Shown piece by piece: positions 1-7,854 of a stretch of DNA of 64,000 bases; positions within the stretch are counted from its first letter, which is position 1; the number at the start of each line of letters is the position of its first letter. The position numbers and the translations under genes are program-made. Where the stretch lies: assembly GCF_000759675.1 (NCBI RefSeq), contig NZ_BAWM01000158.1:62001-126000 (forward strand), written 5' to 3'. The stretch comes from Neobacillus niacini. Its GTDB lineage: Bacteria; Bacillota; Bacilli; Bacillales; Cytobacillaceae. Under the pieces are notes generated by a model. That model did not search any database. It had not been told where the DNA came from and saw nothing but the letters and a program-made list of their open reading frames with translations.

Positions 1-176
1 AAAAAATACATAGTATCAAAATAAAAGCGGACATGTGTATGATCAGGACAGTATTGTATCTTCTTTATTATTTTTTTTACAACAGGGGCTTGATCTCCGC
101 CCTGCTTATCTTCAATTGCTATTTCCATTGTTGATCCAACAAATCTCTGCAAATCATCAACGTTAATGGGTTCCAC
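1..176 (-). CDS. hypothetical protein, 5' part only (cut by window edge)
   Basis: An open frame of 58 codons starts with GTG at 176 and runs off the window edge. An AAGGGA ribosome binding site lies about 10 nt upstream, inside the preceding gene, and the start overlaps the stop of that gene (TAA at 163-165), so the two should be translationally coupled. The peptide is acidic then basic, with a run rich in Lys and Ile and a Cys-Pro-Asp-His segment. I do not recognise the family. It is the last visible member of the molybdoenzyme operon, so an accessory role is an inference from position only. Confidence 0.6.
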   Translation of the reverse strand, partial: MEPINVDDLQRFVGSTMEIAIEDKQGGDQAPVVKKIIKKIQYCPDHTHVRFYFDTMYF

Positions 177-474
177 AGCTGTTACATCCCTTCTTGACGG
201 GATAGATGAACATCTTGTAACCTTGCAGATACTCCCAAAACTTTGAATCTGCATGATCTTCAAGGAACAAGATTGTTTCTTCTTCTGAGCCCCAGTCACT
301 CATACCTTTTACTTCAGCAATCACCATTTCAGCACCATCAATGGTCTTTTCTTCTAGAAACCAATTTAACCGCTTTTTCCCAAACATGTTTTTAAATAAT
401 TCATCAATAACAGCAGCAAATTCACCTGTTTGTTCCCGTACAAAACAAAAATCTAGATAGGTTTCACTAATCAT
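163..474 (-). CDS. small hypothetical protein of the molybdoenzyme operon
   Basis: A 103-residue soluble protein, acidic, with no predicted membrane segment. It ends in Cys-Asn-Ser-Cys-Gly-Thr-His, so the C-terminal tail carries a CxxC that could bind metal or form a disulfide. Its start (474) overlaps the stop of the upstream membrane peptide gene (467), and its own end overlaps the next gene. It is therefore embedded in the operon by overlaps on both sides. I do not recognise the family. A maturation or chaperone role for the oxidoreductase is possible but unsupported by a motif. Confidence 0.65.
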   Translation of the reverse strand: MISETYLDFCFVREQTGEFAAVIDELFKNMFGKKRLNWFLEEKTIDGAEMVIAEVKGMSDWGSEEETILFLEDHADSKFWEYLQGYKMFIYPVKKGCNSCGTH

Positions 475-658
475 TGATTTTCACACCTTTTTTATAAATA
501 AGGAATGCCGCAGGAAATAGTATTACATTGATAACTGCTGCAACAATTGTGTTTGTATAATTTTCATAAAAATACTGATGAACCATAAATTGTGTAACAA
601 TAATATTCATAAATAATACAGCTAAAAGGAGTGCAACACTAACGTAACTACGCTTCAT
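467..658 (-). CDS. small two-helix membrane protein
   Basis: Sixty-three residues with two hydrophobic helices (roughly residues 5-28 and 38-55) and a basic C-terminal end, so it is an inner-membrane hairpin protein. The start at 658 lies inside the end of the Rieske gene (648), and its stop overlaps the next gene's start, consistent with coupled translation in one operon. No family was recognised. Position suggests a small accessory subunit or assembly factor of the membrane-bound electron-transfer complex. Confidence 0.65.
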   Translation of the reverse strand: MKRSYVSVALLLAVLFMNIIVTQFMVHQYFYENYTNTIVAAVINVILFPAAFLIYKKGVKIND

Positions 659-1172
659 AACGCTTCACCCCTACAGCATAAACGGATCCGTTTTCTACTT
701 TTACATAAATTTCAGGGAGCGGACGTCTTGGCGGACCTGCTGTAGGTGCACCAGTTTCAACGTCAAATTTCCCGTGATGACATGGGCAAAGCATTTCGCC
801 CTCATCCTTTTTCCAAAATACCGGGCAGCGAAGATGGGTACAAGCGTTTTGATAAGCGACATATTTTTCTTCTGAAAGCCTAATGAGGATGGCACTATCA
901 TGCTCACCTGGAAAGGAAAATTCTACTGCATCCCCAATAGGTAAAGACTTTACATCGGTAATTTTTTGCTTTGGATATTTTTTATCACCCAGCCCGTTAA
1001 GTTCTTTCGCGGCAAGGACACCCCATGGAAGTGATGAAACAGCGAATACCCCGGCTGCCCCAACTAATGTTTTCATAAAACCGCGGCGGTCTAGTTTTCG
1101 CTCATTATTGCGGTTTATATTATGTGTATAGTTATCTTCATTGAACGGGATTTTATTATTTTTGTCTGTCAT
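648..1172 (-). CDS. Rieske [2Fe-2S] protein with Tat signal
   Basis: A 174-residue Rieske protein. A twin-arginine motif (DRRGFMK) near residue 29, followed by a hydrophobic stretch, indicates Tat export and probable retention by an N-terminal membrane anchor. The two cluster-binding boxes are visible: CTHLRCP (one Cys and one His ligand) and CPCHHGKFD (Cys and His). Rieske proteins pass electrons between quinol oxidation and a redox partner. Here the gene sits in the molybdopterin oxidoreductase operon, 12 nt after the ferredoxin subunit. Haloarchaeal nar operons also pair a Rieske protein and a cytochrome b with a molybdoenzyme, which is a possible functional parallel. Confidence 0.9.
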   Translation of the reverse strand: MTDKNNKIPFNEDNYTHNINRNNERKLDRRGFMKTLVGAAGVFAVSSLPWGVLAAKELNGLGDKKYPKQKITDVKSLPIGDAVEFSFPGEHDSAILIRLSEEKYVAYQNACTHLRCPVFWKKDEGEMLCPCHHGKFDVETGAPTAGPPRRPLPEIYVKVENGSVYAVGVKRYEA

Positions 1173-1184
1173 TGTTAATCCCTC

Positions 1185-1745
1185 CTAAAACAATTTTGTG
1201 ACACCCTGCAGGATACCAGGGAGATTCACTCTAACGTTTGTTTCACCTTCTAAATAAGGCATACTTGTAACCCATTTACCATTATCTAAATTAAACTGTT
1301 TTTGCTTTGCTTCAATTTCTTCATCTGTTAACCATTGCAATGTATTGGACGGACATACACTGGCGCACATTGGAGGAATACCGTCCTTTGAACGGTCAAT
1401 ACATAGGTCGCACTTGTACATTAAATTTTGTTCTGTATCAAACTTTGGAATTCCGTATGGGCAGGCAATCGTACAATTTTGACAGCCAATGCACTTCTCT
1501 ACAAGAGCCGATAGAACGGCTCCGGTTTCATGGATTTGGATTGCTTGCGCCGGACAGCTTCTAGCACATGCTGGATTCACACAGTGAAGGCACATAAGAG
1601 GCATGGTTTGACGGTTAACAAGCGGGTTAACATCGTAAACGTAGTTACGGTTACGCTCTTCGTGCCCGCCGCACTGTGTACAAGCAGCCAAACAGGAACG
1701 GCACCCTATACAGTTTTCAAGTTCTAAATATAGCCTCTTCTTCAT
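1185..1745 (-). CDS. 4Fe-4S ferredoxin-type electron transfer subunit (DmsB/NrfC-like)
   Basis: A 186-residue iron-sulfur subunit with four cysteine groups: CIGCRSCLAAC near the N-terminus, CLHCVNPACARSCP, CIGCQNCTIACPYG, and a CDLC...CASVCP set. These would bind four [4Fe-4S] clusters as in DmsB, NrfC and PsrB. No signal peptide is seen, so it is cytoplasmic unless carried by a partner. Its start codon directly follows the stop of the molybdopterin subunit, so the two are co-translated partners. It should wire the catalytic subunit to the membrane cytochrome. Confidence 0.9.
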   Translation of the reverse strand: MKKRLYLELENCIGCRSCLAACTQCGGHEERNRNYVYDVNPLVNRQTMPLMCLHCVNPACARSCPAQAIQIHETGAVLSALVEKCIGCQNCTIACPYGIPKFDTEQNLMYKCDLCIDRSKDGIPPMCASVCPSNTLQWLTDEEIEAKQKQFNLDNGKWVTSMPYLEGETNVRVNLPGILQGVTKLF

Positions 1746-3935
1746 TTACTGCACCGCCCTTGTTTTCATTTTCTCAATCTGCGCTGCACAAGTTTTAAAT
1801 TCTGGCATCCTTGAATAGGGATCAAGTGCACCGATTGTCAATAGATTAATAGATTTTTCATGACCCCAGTGGTATGGAACAAACACGGTATCCTTCCGAA
1901 TAGCCTCTGTAATTTTCACTTTATATGTTGCTTCCCCCCTGCGAGTATAGAGACGAACGTATTCTTCATGTTCAATGCTGTATTTTTCTGCTGTTTCTGG
2001 ATGAACTTCTACGAATGGTTCCGGACACATATCACGAAGGAATTGAATTCTTCTCGTTTGATTCCCTGATAAATAATGATAGACGACCCGTCCAGTTGTT
2101 AAGCGTAATGGGTATTTTTCATCCGGTTCTTCTGCTGACGGTCTGTATGGCAATGCGAGAATCTTTGCTTTTCCATCTGGATGATTGAATTTTTTATCTA
2201 AGAACAAATGCGGTGTTCCGGGATCAGATTCATCTTTACAAGGCCAGAACACGCCGTCTTGCTTATCAATCTTTTCCCAAGTTACGCCGTAATAATCAGC
2301 CGTTCCACCTTTAGAAGCTACACGAAGCTCATTAAACACGTCTTTGGACGTTTTTAAATGTGAAAAATATTTCCCTCGGCCGAGACGCTCTGCAATTTCT
2401 ATTTGAATCTGCCAGTCTGGCTTTGATTCACCAAGCGGCATTTGTGCTCTGTTAATCTTAATGATTCTTCCCTCTACATTTGTTGTGGTACCTTCATCTT
2501 CCGCCCAAGTGGTTGTAGGGAGCACGACATCTGCAAATTCAGCAGATTCTGAAAGGAAAAAATCAACGCATACCATGAAGTCTAAGTTTTTCATCTGTTC
2601 ACGCACATAATTCTGATCAGGTGCAGAAACGGCAGGATTTGAACATAATAGGTATAAAGAACGAATGGTCTTTTGCTCCATTAATCCGAACATTTCGAAT
2701 GCAGACACACCCTCTTTTGGCATTTCTTCCGGTTCAATACCCCAAACCTTTGAAACATATTTTACATGATCAGGATTCGCTATTTTACGGTATCCGGGAA
2801 GTGCATCAGCTTTTTGTCCATGCTCACGTCCTCCTTGACCGTTTCCTTGTCCAGTAATGGTCGCAACACCCGATTTAGCTCGACCAATTTTCCCAGTAAC
2901 AAGTGCCATATTGGTATAGGCAGAAACGTTATCTACCCCTTTAATTTGTTGCTCAATCCCTCTGGCAAACATAACAATGGCATTCGGTGCTTTTCCGTAC
3001 AATTCGGCCGCGCGGATAATTTTTTCTGGTGCCACCCCTGTGATCTCACTTGTATATTCTGGCGTGAATTCTTTTACTAGCTCCTTTGTTTCTTCAAAGC
3101 CATTTGTGTGATTTTTTACAAATTCTTCATCAGCATAGCCATTTTGGATTAGTAAATTTACAATCCCATTGGCAAGTGCTAGGTCTGTACCAGGCTTTAA
3201 ATCAAGATGGAGATCAGCTCTTCTGGCGACTGGCGTTTCCCTTGGGTCAGCAACAATTACATAGCCGCCCCGTTCTTGAATTGCCCAAACCCGAAACATC
3301 ATCGTTGGATGGCATTCCGCGGTATTACTTCCTGCAAGAAAAATACAATCGGTTTCATGTACATCCGTCCATGGAATTGTTGAACCCCTATCTATACCTA
3401 ATGAGCGATTTAAACCACCTGCTGCACTTGCCATACAGAATCGGCCATTATAATCAATGTAGCGTGTTTGCAGTCCAACACGAGCAAATTTCCCTGTTAA
3501 GTAACACTTTTCATTCGTCATTGAAACACCGCTATACACTGAAAGTGAATCTTTTCCATATGTTGTTTGGAGCTCTGTGAACTTTTTCACTATGAGGTCG
3601 TATGCCTCATCCCAGCTTGCTTCACGGAAGCCATTTTTCGTTCCTTTTAATGATTGATCATCACGAATTAACGGTTTTAATAACCGATCTTTATTATTTA
3701 CCTGTTGGTAAGCAGTAACTCCTTTCGGACACATCTTTCCTAGTGTAACCGGCCAATCATATCGAGGCTCAACCCCAATGATCTTGTTTGTCTTTGTATT
3801 TACCCTTAGGTTCATCCCACATTGCATGGCACAATAACTACAGTGCGTCTTGACCAATGTTTCATTGGGATGGTTTAAATTTTCGATTTCTTTAAAATAT
3901 TTATCTCTTTCATTCTTATAATTATCCCTTTGCAT
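1746..3935 (-). CDS. molybdopterin oxidoreductase catalytic subunit (NasA/NapA-like)
   Basis: A Mo-bisMGD oxidoreductase of 729 residues counted from the ATG at 3935, which has a GGAGG site 9 nt upstream; the longer open frame to 4067 would overlap the upstream gene extensively. The N-terminal CSYCAMQCG...MCPKG set binds one [4Fe-4S] cluster. An RFCMASA segment offers the cysteine expected to ligate molybdenum, as in assimilatory and periplasmic nitrate reductases and cysteine-type formate dehydrogenases. A TGQGNGQGGREHG motif matches the cofactor-binding region of that branch. There is no Tat signal, so it should be cytoplasmic. Nitrate is a plausible substrate; formate or another oxyanion cannot be excluded from sequence alone. 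Confidence 0.85.
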   Translation of the reverse strand: MQRDNYKNERDKYFKEIENLNHPNETLVKTHCSYCAMQCGMNLRVNTKTNKIIGVEPRYDWPVTLGKMCPKGVTAYQQVNNKDRLLKPLIRDDQSLKGTKNGFREASWDEAYDLIVKKFTELQTTYGKDSLSVYSGVSMTNEKCYLTGKFARVGLQTRYIDYNGRFCMASAAGGLNRSLGIDRGSTIPWTDVHETDCIFLAGSNTAECHPTMMFRVWAIQERGGYVIVADPRETPVARRADLHLDLKPGTDLALANGIVNLLIQNGYADEEFVKNHTNGFEETKELVKEFTPEYTSEITGVAPEKIIRAAELYGKAPNAIVMFARGIEQQIKGVDNVSAYTNMALVTGKIGRAKSGVATITGQGNGQGGREHGQKADALPGYRKIANPDHVKYVSKVWGIEPEEMPKEGVSAFEMFGLMEQKTIRSLYLLCSNPAVSAPDQNYVREQMKNLDFMVCVDFFLSESAEFADVVLPTTTWAEDEGTTTNVEGRIIKINRAQMPLGESKPDWQIQIEIAERLGRGKYFSHLKTSKDVFNELRVASKGGTADYYGVTWEKIDKQDGVFWPCKDESDPGTPHLFLDKKFNHPDGKAKILALPYRPSAEEPDEKYPLRLTTGRVVYHYLSGNQTRRIQFLRDMCPEPFVEVHPETAEKYSIEHEEYVRLYTRRGEATYKVKITEAIRKDTVFVPYHWGHEKSINLLTIGALDPYSRMPEFKTCAAQIEKMKTRAVQ

Positions 3936-5004
3936 TCTGGTTTGCCTCCTTAACCTTAACTTGGTGCGTTGCGAATCCTGAGAATCTTGAAATACGATAT
4001 TTTCTACGGCATGGAAGGCACAATTCAGCAAGGTTAAAGCCATCCTGCATATTGAATTCCATTTCATTTACGCCGAGCACGTTAATGACATCATTTGATT
4101 GTTCAACTGATACGAAATGATCGCCGCACACTTTACATTCTTTCATTGCCTGATCGCCGTAATGCTCACGATAGTTTCTAGCAAAAACACTCACTGGACG
4201 GAATGGAATATGTGCAAGCTTTCCAAATGGCAGATATATTAAGGTTACGATAACTGAAAACTGGTGAATCAACGACATTTGCGGCTGCATCCAGCCATGT
4301 AAAAATACGTTTTGAACGGTTAATAAAAGTCCGGTAATTGAAATAAATAACAATAAGTAAAGTGGCAGAAAGTCGTAGATAAATTTTTGCTCCGCTCTTG
4401 CCTGCATATTTTTCAAACGGCGGTGTAAAGCCATACATACTCCTGCAATAACCATTGAAGCAGAAATATTAAGAGCGTTATAGGAGAACCATGCAATGAT
4501 TCCATCTGCTTTTACCGTCATTAAATTTAGACCCATAAGTACAATCGTATAGTGGCCGTTGTCATCCATTGTGAAGTACATCCAGCCAAACACGAGCGGG
4601 AAGGTAACCATACAAGCAAGAACACAGCCCCAGCCGATTAAAATATGCTGTACCCAGCGGTACAATCCGCGGTTTTTAATAAAATCATAGATACCTAAAT
4701 GATTAACGGCAGTTTTAGGTGTGCTTTTTCTTTTTAAAAGCTTTAAACCCTTTTTAATTAAAATTTTGGTTGGCGGTCTTTCACCCCATGCTATAAAGCG
4801 ATAGAAAAAGCCTCCGATAAAAACAATCGTCCCGACCATATATCCATACAAGTTTAAATCAACGTGCGTAAACATTCTTGTTCCGATAAAAGATAGAATA
4901 ACGAGTGCAGATACGGATAAAAACATTGATTTAGCAAATTTGGACGCAAACGCATCATTGATTGAGCGTCCTGTCTTTTTATTAATTGACGTATTAGTCT
5001 GCAT
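3922..5004 (-). CDS. membrane cytochrome-b-like anchor with C-terminal zinc-ribbon-like CxxC pairs
   Basis: Chosen start is the ATG at 5004, preceded by GGAGGAG at 5-6 nt; this gives 360 residues. Several membrane helices are visible, with histidines in or near helices (IHQF, LAHIPF, LHRRL) that could ligate heme b as in NarI/DmsC-type anchors. The soluble C-terminus carries CKVCGDHF and CLPCRRK, two CxxC pairs about 45 residues apart, which may bind zinc or an iron-sulfur centre; this tail is unusual. It is the first gene of the operon and overlaps the catalytic-subunit start by 14 nt. It should exchange electrons between quinone and the Fe-S subunit. Confidence 0.7.
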   Translation of the reverse strand: MQTNTSINKKTGRSINDAFASKFAKSMFLSVSALVILSFIGTRMFTHVDLNLYGYMVGTIVFIGGFFYRFIAWGERPPTKILIKKGLKLLKRKSTPKTAVNHLGIYDFIKNRGLYRWVQHILIGWGCVLACMVTFPLVFGWMYFTMDDNGHYTIVLMGLNLMTVKADGIIAWFSYNALNISASMVIAGVCMALHRRLKNMQARAEQKFIYDFLPLYLLLFISITGLLLTVQNVFLHGWMQPQMSLIHQFSVIVTLIYLPFGKLAHIPFRPVSVFARNYREHYGDQAMKECKVCGDHFVSVEQSNDVINVLGVNEMEFNMQDGFNLAELCLPCRRKYRISRFSGFATHQVKVKEANQNAKG

Positions 5005-5080
5005 TTTAGCTCCTCCTAAAAAAATAACACAAACGAGTTTTCTTACTCTTATTGTAAGAAAATCGTTAGTGCTACCAATA

Positions 5081-5120
5081 TAGGGGAACTCCCCCATCTA
5101 GGGGGGAAAAAACCCTTAGA
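5081..5120. promoter_or_regulatory. two GC-rich dyads upstream of the molybdoenzyme operon
   Basis: GGGG-AACT-CCCC (5083-5094) and an imperfect TCTAGGGG / CCCTTAGA pair (5097-5120) lie between the protease stop and the operon's first start. The TAGGG half-sites recall the TAGGG-N4-CCCTA sites of the staphylococcal NreC nitrate/oxygen regulator, but the spacing does not fit exactly. Confidence 0.35.
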
Positions 5121-5144
5121 ATTTTTATTTTAGACAAAGTTTAG

Positions 5145-6332
5145 TCACACTTTGATTCTACGATACTTTTTCCAATAGGAGTACAATAGTAACATTAAAA
5201 AAATACTAATCTGAAGGGAGAAAAGCACAGCGTCCCAAAAAGCAAGGCTTGTTGGTACCATTCCAAAACCAGGGAGCAACTGTTTTCCTGCATGAATTAC
5301 TTCTGGAATATAGAAAATGAAATATAATGCAATACTTATGGCAATCCCAATAAAATAGAAAATGGCATAAATAGTAATTGTCTTTCTTTCGCTTATAAAG
5401 CTAACTTGTTCACTTGATTTCGATTTAAGGAAAGGTAGTTGCTTTCTAATAGCCTGTAAGGCATTTTCCATTAGATTGTAGCATCCTGTTACATTCTCGA
5501 AGACATAATATAAATCCGTTTTCAAATAAAAGCAGCATTGGTAAATCATTCGTAAAACAACATCGAAAACAACAAGGCTCATTAACCCACTCATAAACTC
5601 ATGTCCAGATGGAATCAATAACTGAATAATTAGGGCAGTAAAAAGAATAACATTGTCAAAGCAAAGACCTGCTAAGTAAAGGACATTGCGGTCTTTTGGA
5701 GCCAATTTCCAAACCGAAGACATATCTGTTTCAAGAACAACAAAAAACAAGCGATGGCCAACCTCTAGTTTCGTTGGGAGATTGTGTGCTCTCATTGCCA
5801 AAATATGTCCAAATTCGTGAACTAGGACTAATAAAAAAGTAAAAGACATCCATAAAAGAGCATTTATTACCATTACATCAAGTACAAATATGTCCTCGTG
5901 ATGGGGAAGTAAAGAAGGGAATGTAATAAAAAGAACAATGTTAAGTAGGAAAAGTGTAATATAAAAGGGGTAGGTAAACTTATTAAAAAATAATTTTCCT
6001 GCTTGTGGAGAAATCCATAAAAAACCTAAGCTATCCTTTTGCTTTTCTTGTTTTTCTACCTTTATGCCATCAACTTGATCAATCAAATCCAGTTCTAACA
6101 GCTGTGTTACAAAATCAAGTAGTTTTACTTCCTCTTGGGGAAATCTTCTCTTTAATTTTCTTTCAATATCCCCTAGCTGCTCCCCTAGAATAATCAATTG
6201 GATTGCCTCAATACAAACCTCCGGCATTTCATAAAATTCACCTGAAAATTTATCCTCAACAATATAATGTTTTTTATCCTTGCGAATCTCGACTGGGACC
6301 ATCGTGAGACATGTATGGAGGTTTATCGCCAT
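5145..6332 (-). CDS. PqqD-like (RRE) domain fused to M50-type membrane metalloprotease
   Basis: A polytopic protein of 395 residues from the ATG at 6332; an AGGA lies about 12 nt upstream, and a TTG at 6383 is the less likely alternative. Residues 1-90 look like a PqqD-type RiPP recognition element, the small winged-helix fold that binds leader peptides. A membrane region follows with HEFGH at residues 172-176, the zinc-binding HExxH of intramembrane M50 proteases, and an Asp in LCFDN that may be the third ligand. Similar fusions process ribosomal peptides (compare YydH beside YydF). It lies 71 nt downstream of a 23-codon peptide gene, its most likely substrate. A maturation or export-processing role is inferred. 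Confidence 0.75.
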   Translation of the reverse strand: MAINLHTCLTMVPVEIRKDKKHYIVEDKFSGEFYEMPEVCIEAIQLIILGEQLGDIERKLKRRFPQEEVKLLDFVTQLLELDLIDQVDGIKVEKQEKQKDSLGFLWISPQAGKLFFNKFTYPFYITLFLLNIVLFITFPSLLPHHEDIFVLDVMVINALLWMSFTFLLVLVHEFGHILAMRAHNLPTKLEVGHRLFFVVLETDMSSVWKLAPKDRNVLYLAGLCFDNVILFTALIIQLLIPSGHEFMSGLMSLVVFDVVLRMIYQCCFYLKTDLYYVFENVTGCYNLMENALQAIRKQLPFLKSKSSEQVSFISERKTITIYAIFYFIGIAISIALYFIFYIPEVIHAGKQLLPGFGMVPTSLAFWDAVLFSLQISIFLMLLLYSYWKKYRRIKV

Positions 6333-6403
6333 CTGGACACCATTCCTAACTATGATTAATAATAAAAGAAGGATGCGTAGCAATTGCTAGCATCCCAATT
6401 TTC

Positions 6404-6475
6404 TTATCCTTTTATTCCGATCCAAGGGCACCACCAGCATGTTGTTTTAACCTTTTTAAGTTTACGGATTTTCAT
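6404..6475 (-). CDS. candidate RiPP or signal peptide precursor, 23 residues
   Basis: A tiny open frame not called by normal length cut-offs. ATG at 6475 overlaps the TGA of the HD-GYP gene as ATGA, and a strong AAGGAGGTG site lies within the end of that gene. The N-terminal 12 residues are basic (Lys/Arg-rich, leader-like). The last 11 are CWWCPWIGIKG, a Cys-Trp-rich core. The next gene encodes a PqqD-M50 protease. Size, coupling and neighbour fit a ribosomally made, processed peptide (pheromone or bacteriocin-like). No cyclase, radical SAM enzyme or exporter is seen nearby, so modification may be limited to cleavage or a disulfide. Function is inferred. Confidence 0.6.
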   Translation of the reverse strand: MKIRKLKKVKTTCWWCPWIGIKG

Positions 6476-7635
6476 GACCCCACCTCCTTATGTAATTCCC
6501 ACTTTTTAGTCCATGGATACGTCTCATGAAATTTGACCCATTCTGGGTAGATCTTCTTGAATTCTTCTACTAGCAACGGATCAAATTGGGACCCTGTTCC
6601 ATCAATAATACGTCTGTATGCTTCTTCAACCTGCATTGCTTCCCGGTAAGAACGTGAAGAGGTCATGGCATCAAAGGCATCAGCAATTGCAGAAATTCTG
6701 GCAAGTAAAGGTATTTCTTCACCCTTTAATTGATTAGGGTATCCTTTTCCGTCCCAGCGTTCATGGTGTGAAAGGATGACACAAATACTATCCTTAATTC
6801 CTTCAACGTTCTTTACTGCTTCAGCTCCTACAACAGGATGAGTTTTGATAATCTCAAACTCCTCATTAGTGAGCCTTCCAGGTTTCATTAGAATCTGATC
6901 AGGTATATTAACCTTACCAATATCATGAAGTAAACAAGCATAATAAAAGGATTTTTGCTGCTCTTTTGAGAGCTTGCCGATTTCTTTTCCTAACAACAAT
7001 GCATAACTGGCCACACGTTCACTATGCCCTCTTGTATAGGGATCTTTTAGTTCTAGTGTCGCAATAACACCCTTAACAATTCCTTCTAATTGATTATCAT
7101 ATGAAGTACTAATAGCTCTAACATACCCTTGAAATCGCACTAATAAAAAGTACGACATAATCGCTAAAATAATTAGTAGAATAATTGGCATAATTACAAA
7201 GGAAATTTTTAAAATTACACCTGTAAGTATATATTTAGAAGCGATCCCTAGACTTACTAACCAATAATATCTGGTATTTAGGAATAGAGGTAATGATAAA
7301 ATCAAAAACACATCTACAACATTCCCACTAGTGTAGGATTCAGCTTTATCATAGTAGGTCAGTATATCAACTAGAAATGAAGTGGATACATAGCTAATAA
7401 AAAAAACATATTTAATCAATGATTGTTTATTAATCTTACTTAAATAAATTGAGACAAATATTAAGATGGTTAATACTATATAGTTGATTATCCAATAATG
7501 ACTTGGAAAACCACTTTCTCTTTCTACTATGATGGTAGGTGCAATAAAATAGTAAAAAACATCGTAGCCTATTAAAATAATATAAGAAATTAATAAGTAC
7601 CATTTAACAGTTTGTTTTTCTTCATGTGGTATCAT
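6472..7635 (-). CDS. membrane sensor with HD-GYP domain
   Basis: Start ATG at 7635 follows GGAGGATAAT, giving 387 residues. The N-terminal half has about six membrane helices. The C-terminal half is a complete HD-GYP domain with HDIGK, HHERWDGKGYP and the DAFDAM stretch, the signature of cyclic-di-GMP phosphodiesterases. The membrane part resembles that of the adjacent histidine kinase: shared features are the YDxFxY segment in the first helix, an SGNxV motif and a following N-x-(R/K)-Y-(Y/F)-W. The stop overlaps the start of the 23-codon peptide gene, and a promoter is visible upstream. It may report a membrane-delivered signal, possibly that peptide; this is inference. Confidence 0.85.
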   Translation of the reverse strand: MIPHEEKQTVKWYLLISYIILIGYDVFYYFIAPTIIVERESGFPSHYWIINYIVLTILIFVSIYLSKINKQSLIKYVFFISYVSTSFLVDILTYYDKAESYTSGNVVDVFLILSLPLFLNTRYYWLVSLGIASKYILTGVILKISFVIMPIILLIILAIMSYFLLVRFQGYVRAISTSYDNQLEGIVKGVIATLELKDPYTRGHSERVASYALLLGKEIGKLSKEQQKSFYYACLLHDIGKVNIPDQILMKPGRLTNEEFEIIKTHPVVGAEAVKNVEGIKDSICVILSHHERWDGKGYPNQLKGEEIPLLARISAIADAFDAMTSSRSYREAMQVEEAYRRIIDGTGSQFDPLLVEEFKKIYPEWVKFHETYPWTKKWELHKEVGS

Positions 7636-7778
7636 ATTATCCTCCAATGTTTCTAAAAACATGTACATTTTACGGTATTTCGCCTCGAGTATGGACGATA
7701 ATAATAGCTAATGGCAACAATCTTTTTGTTAAAATAAGTAATTTCTACAAAATACAACTATTTTCTTTATTCCCCTAC

Positions 7779-7807
7779 ATTATATCTCATCAAGTATAGC
7801 GTTGAAA
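7779..7807 (-). promoter_or_regulatory. sigma-A-type promoter for the HD-GYP/peptide/protease genes
   Basis: On the minus strand, TTTCAA (7807-7802) and a perfect TATAAT (7784-7779) are separated by 17 bp, about 140 nt before the HD-GYP start. It makes the HD-GYP, peptide and protease genes an operon independent of the kinase. Confidence 0.6.
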
Positions 7808-7854
7808 TATATTATATTGATGATTTTTGTATTATTATAGAATTATTTTTTCAT

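Noticed and set aside
3936-4067. Longer N-terminus of the molybdopterin subunit
   Set aside because: It would overlap the membrane subunit by 146 bp and lacks a ribosome binding site; the ATG at 3935 has one.
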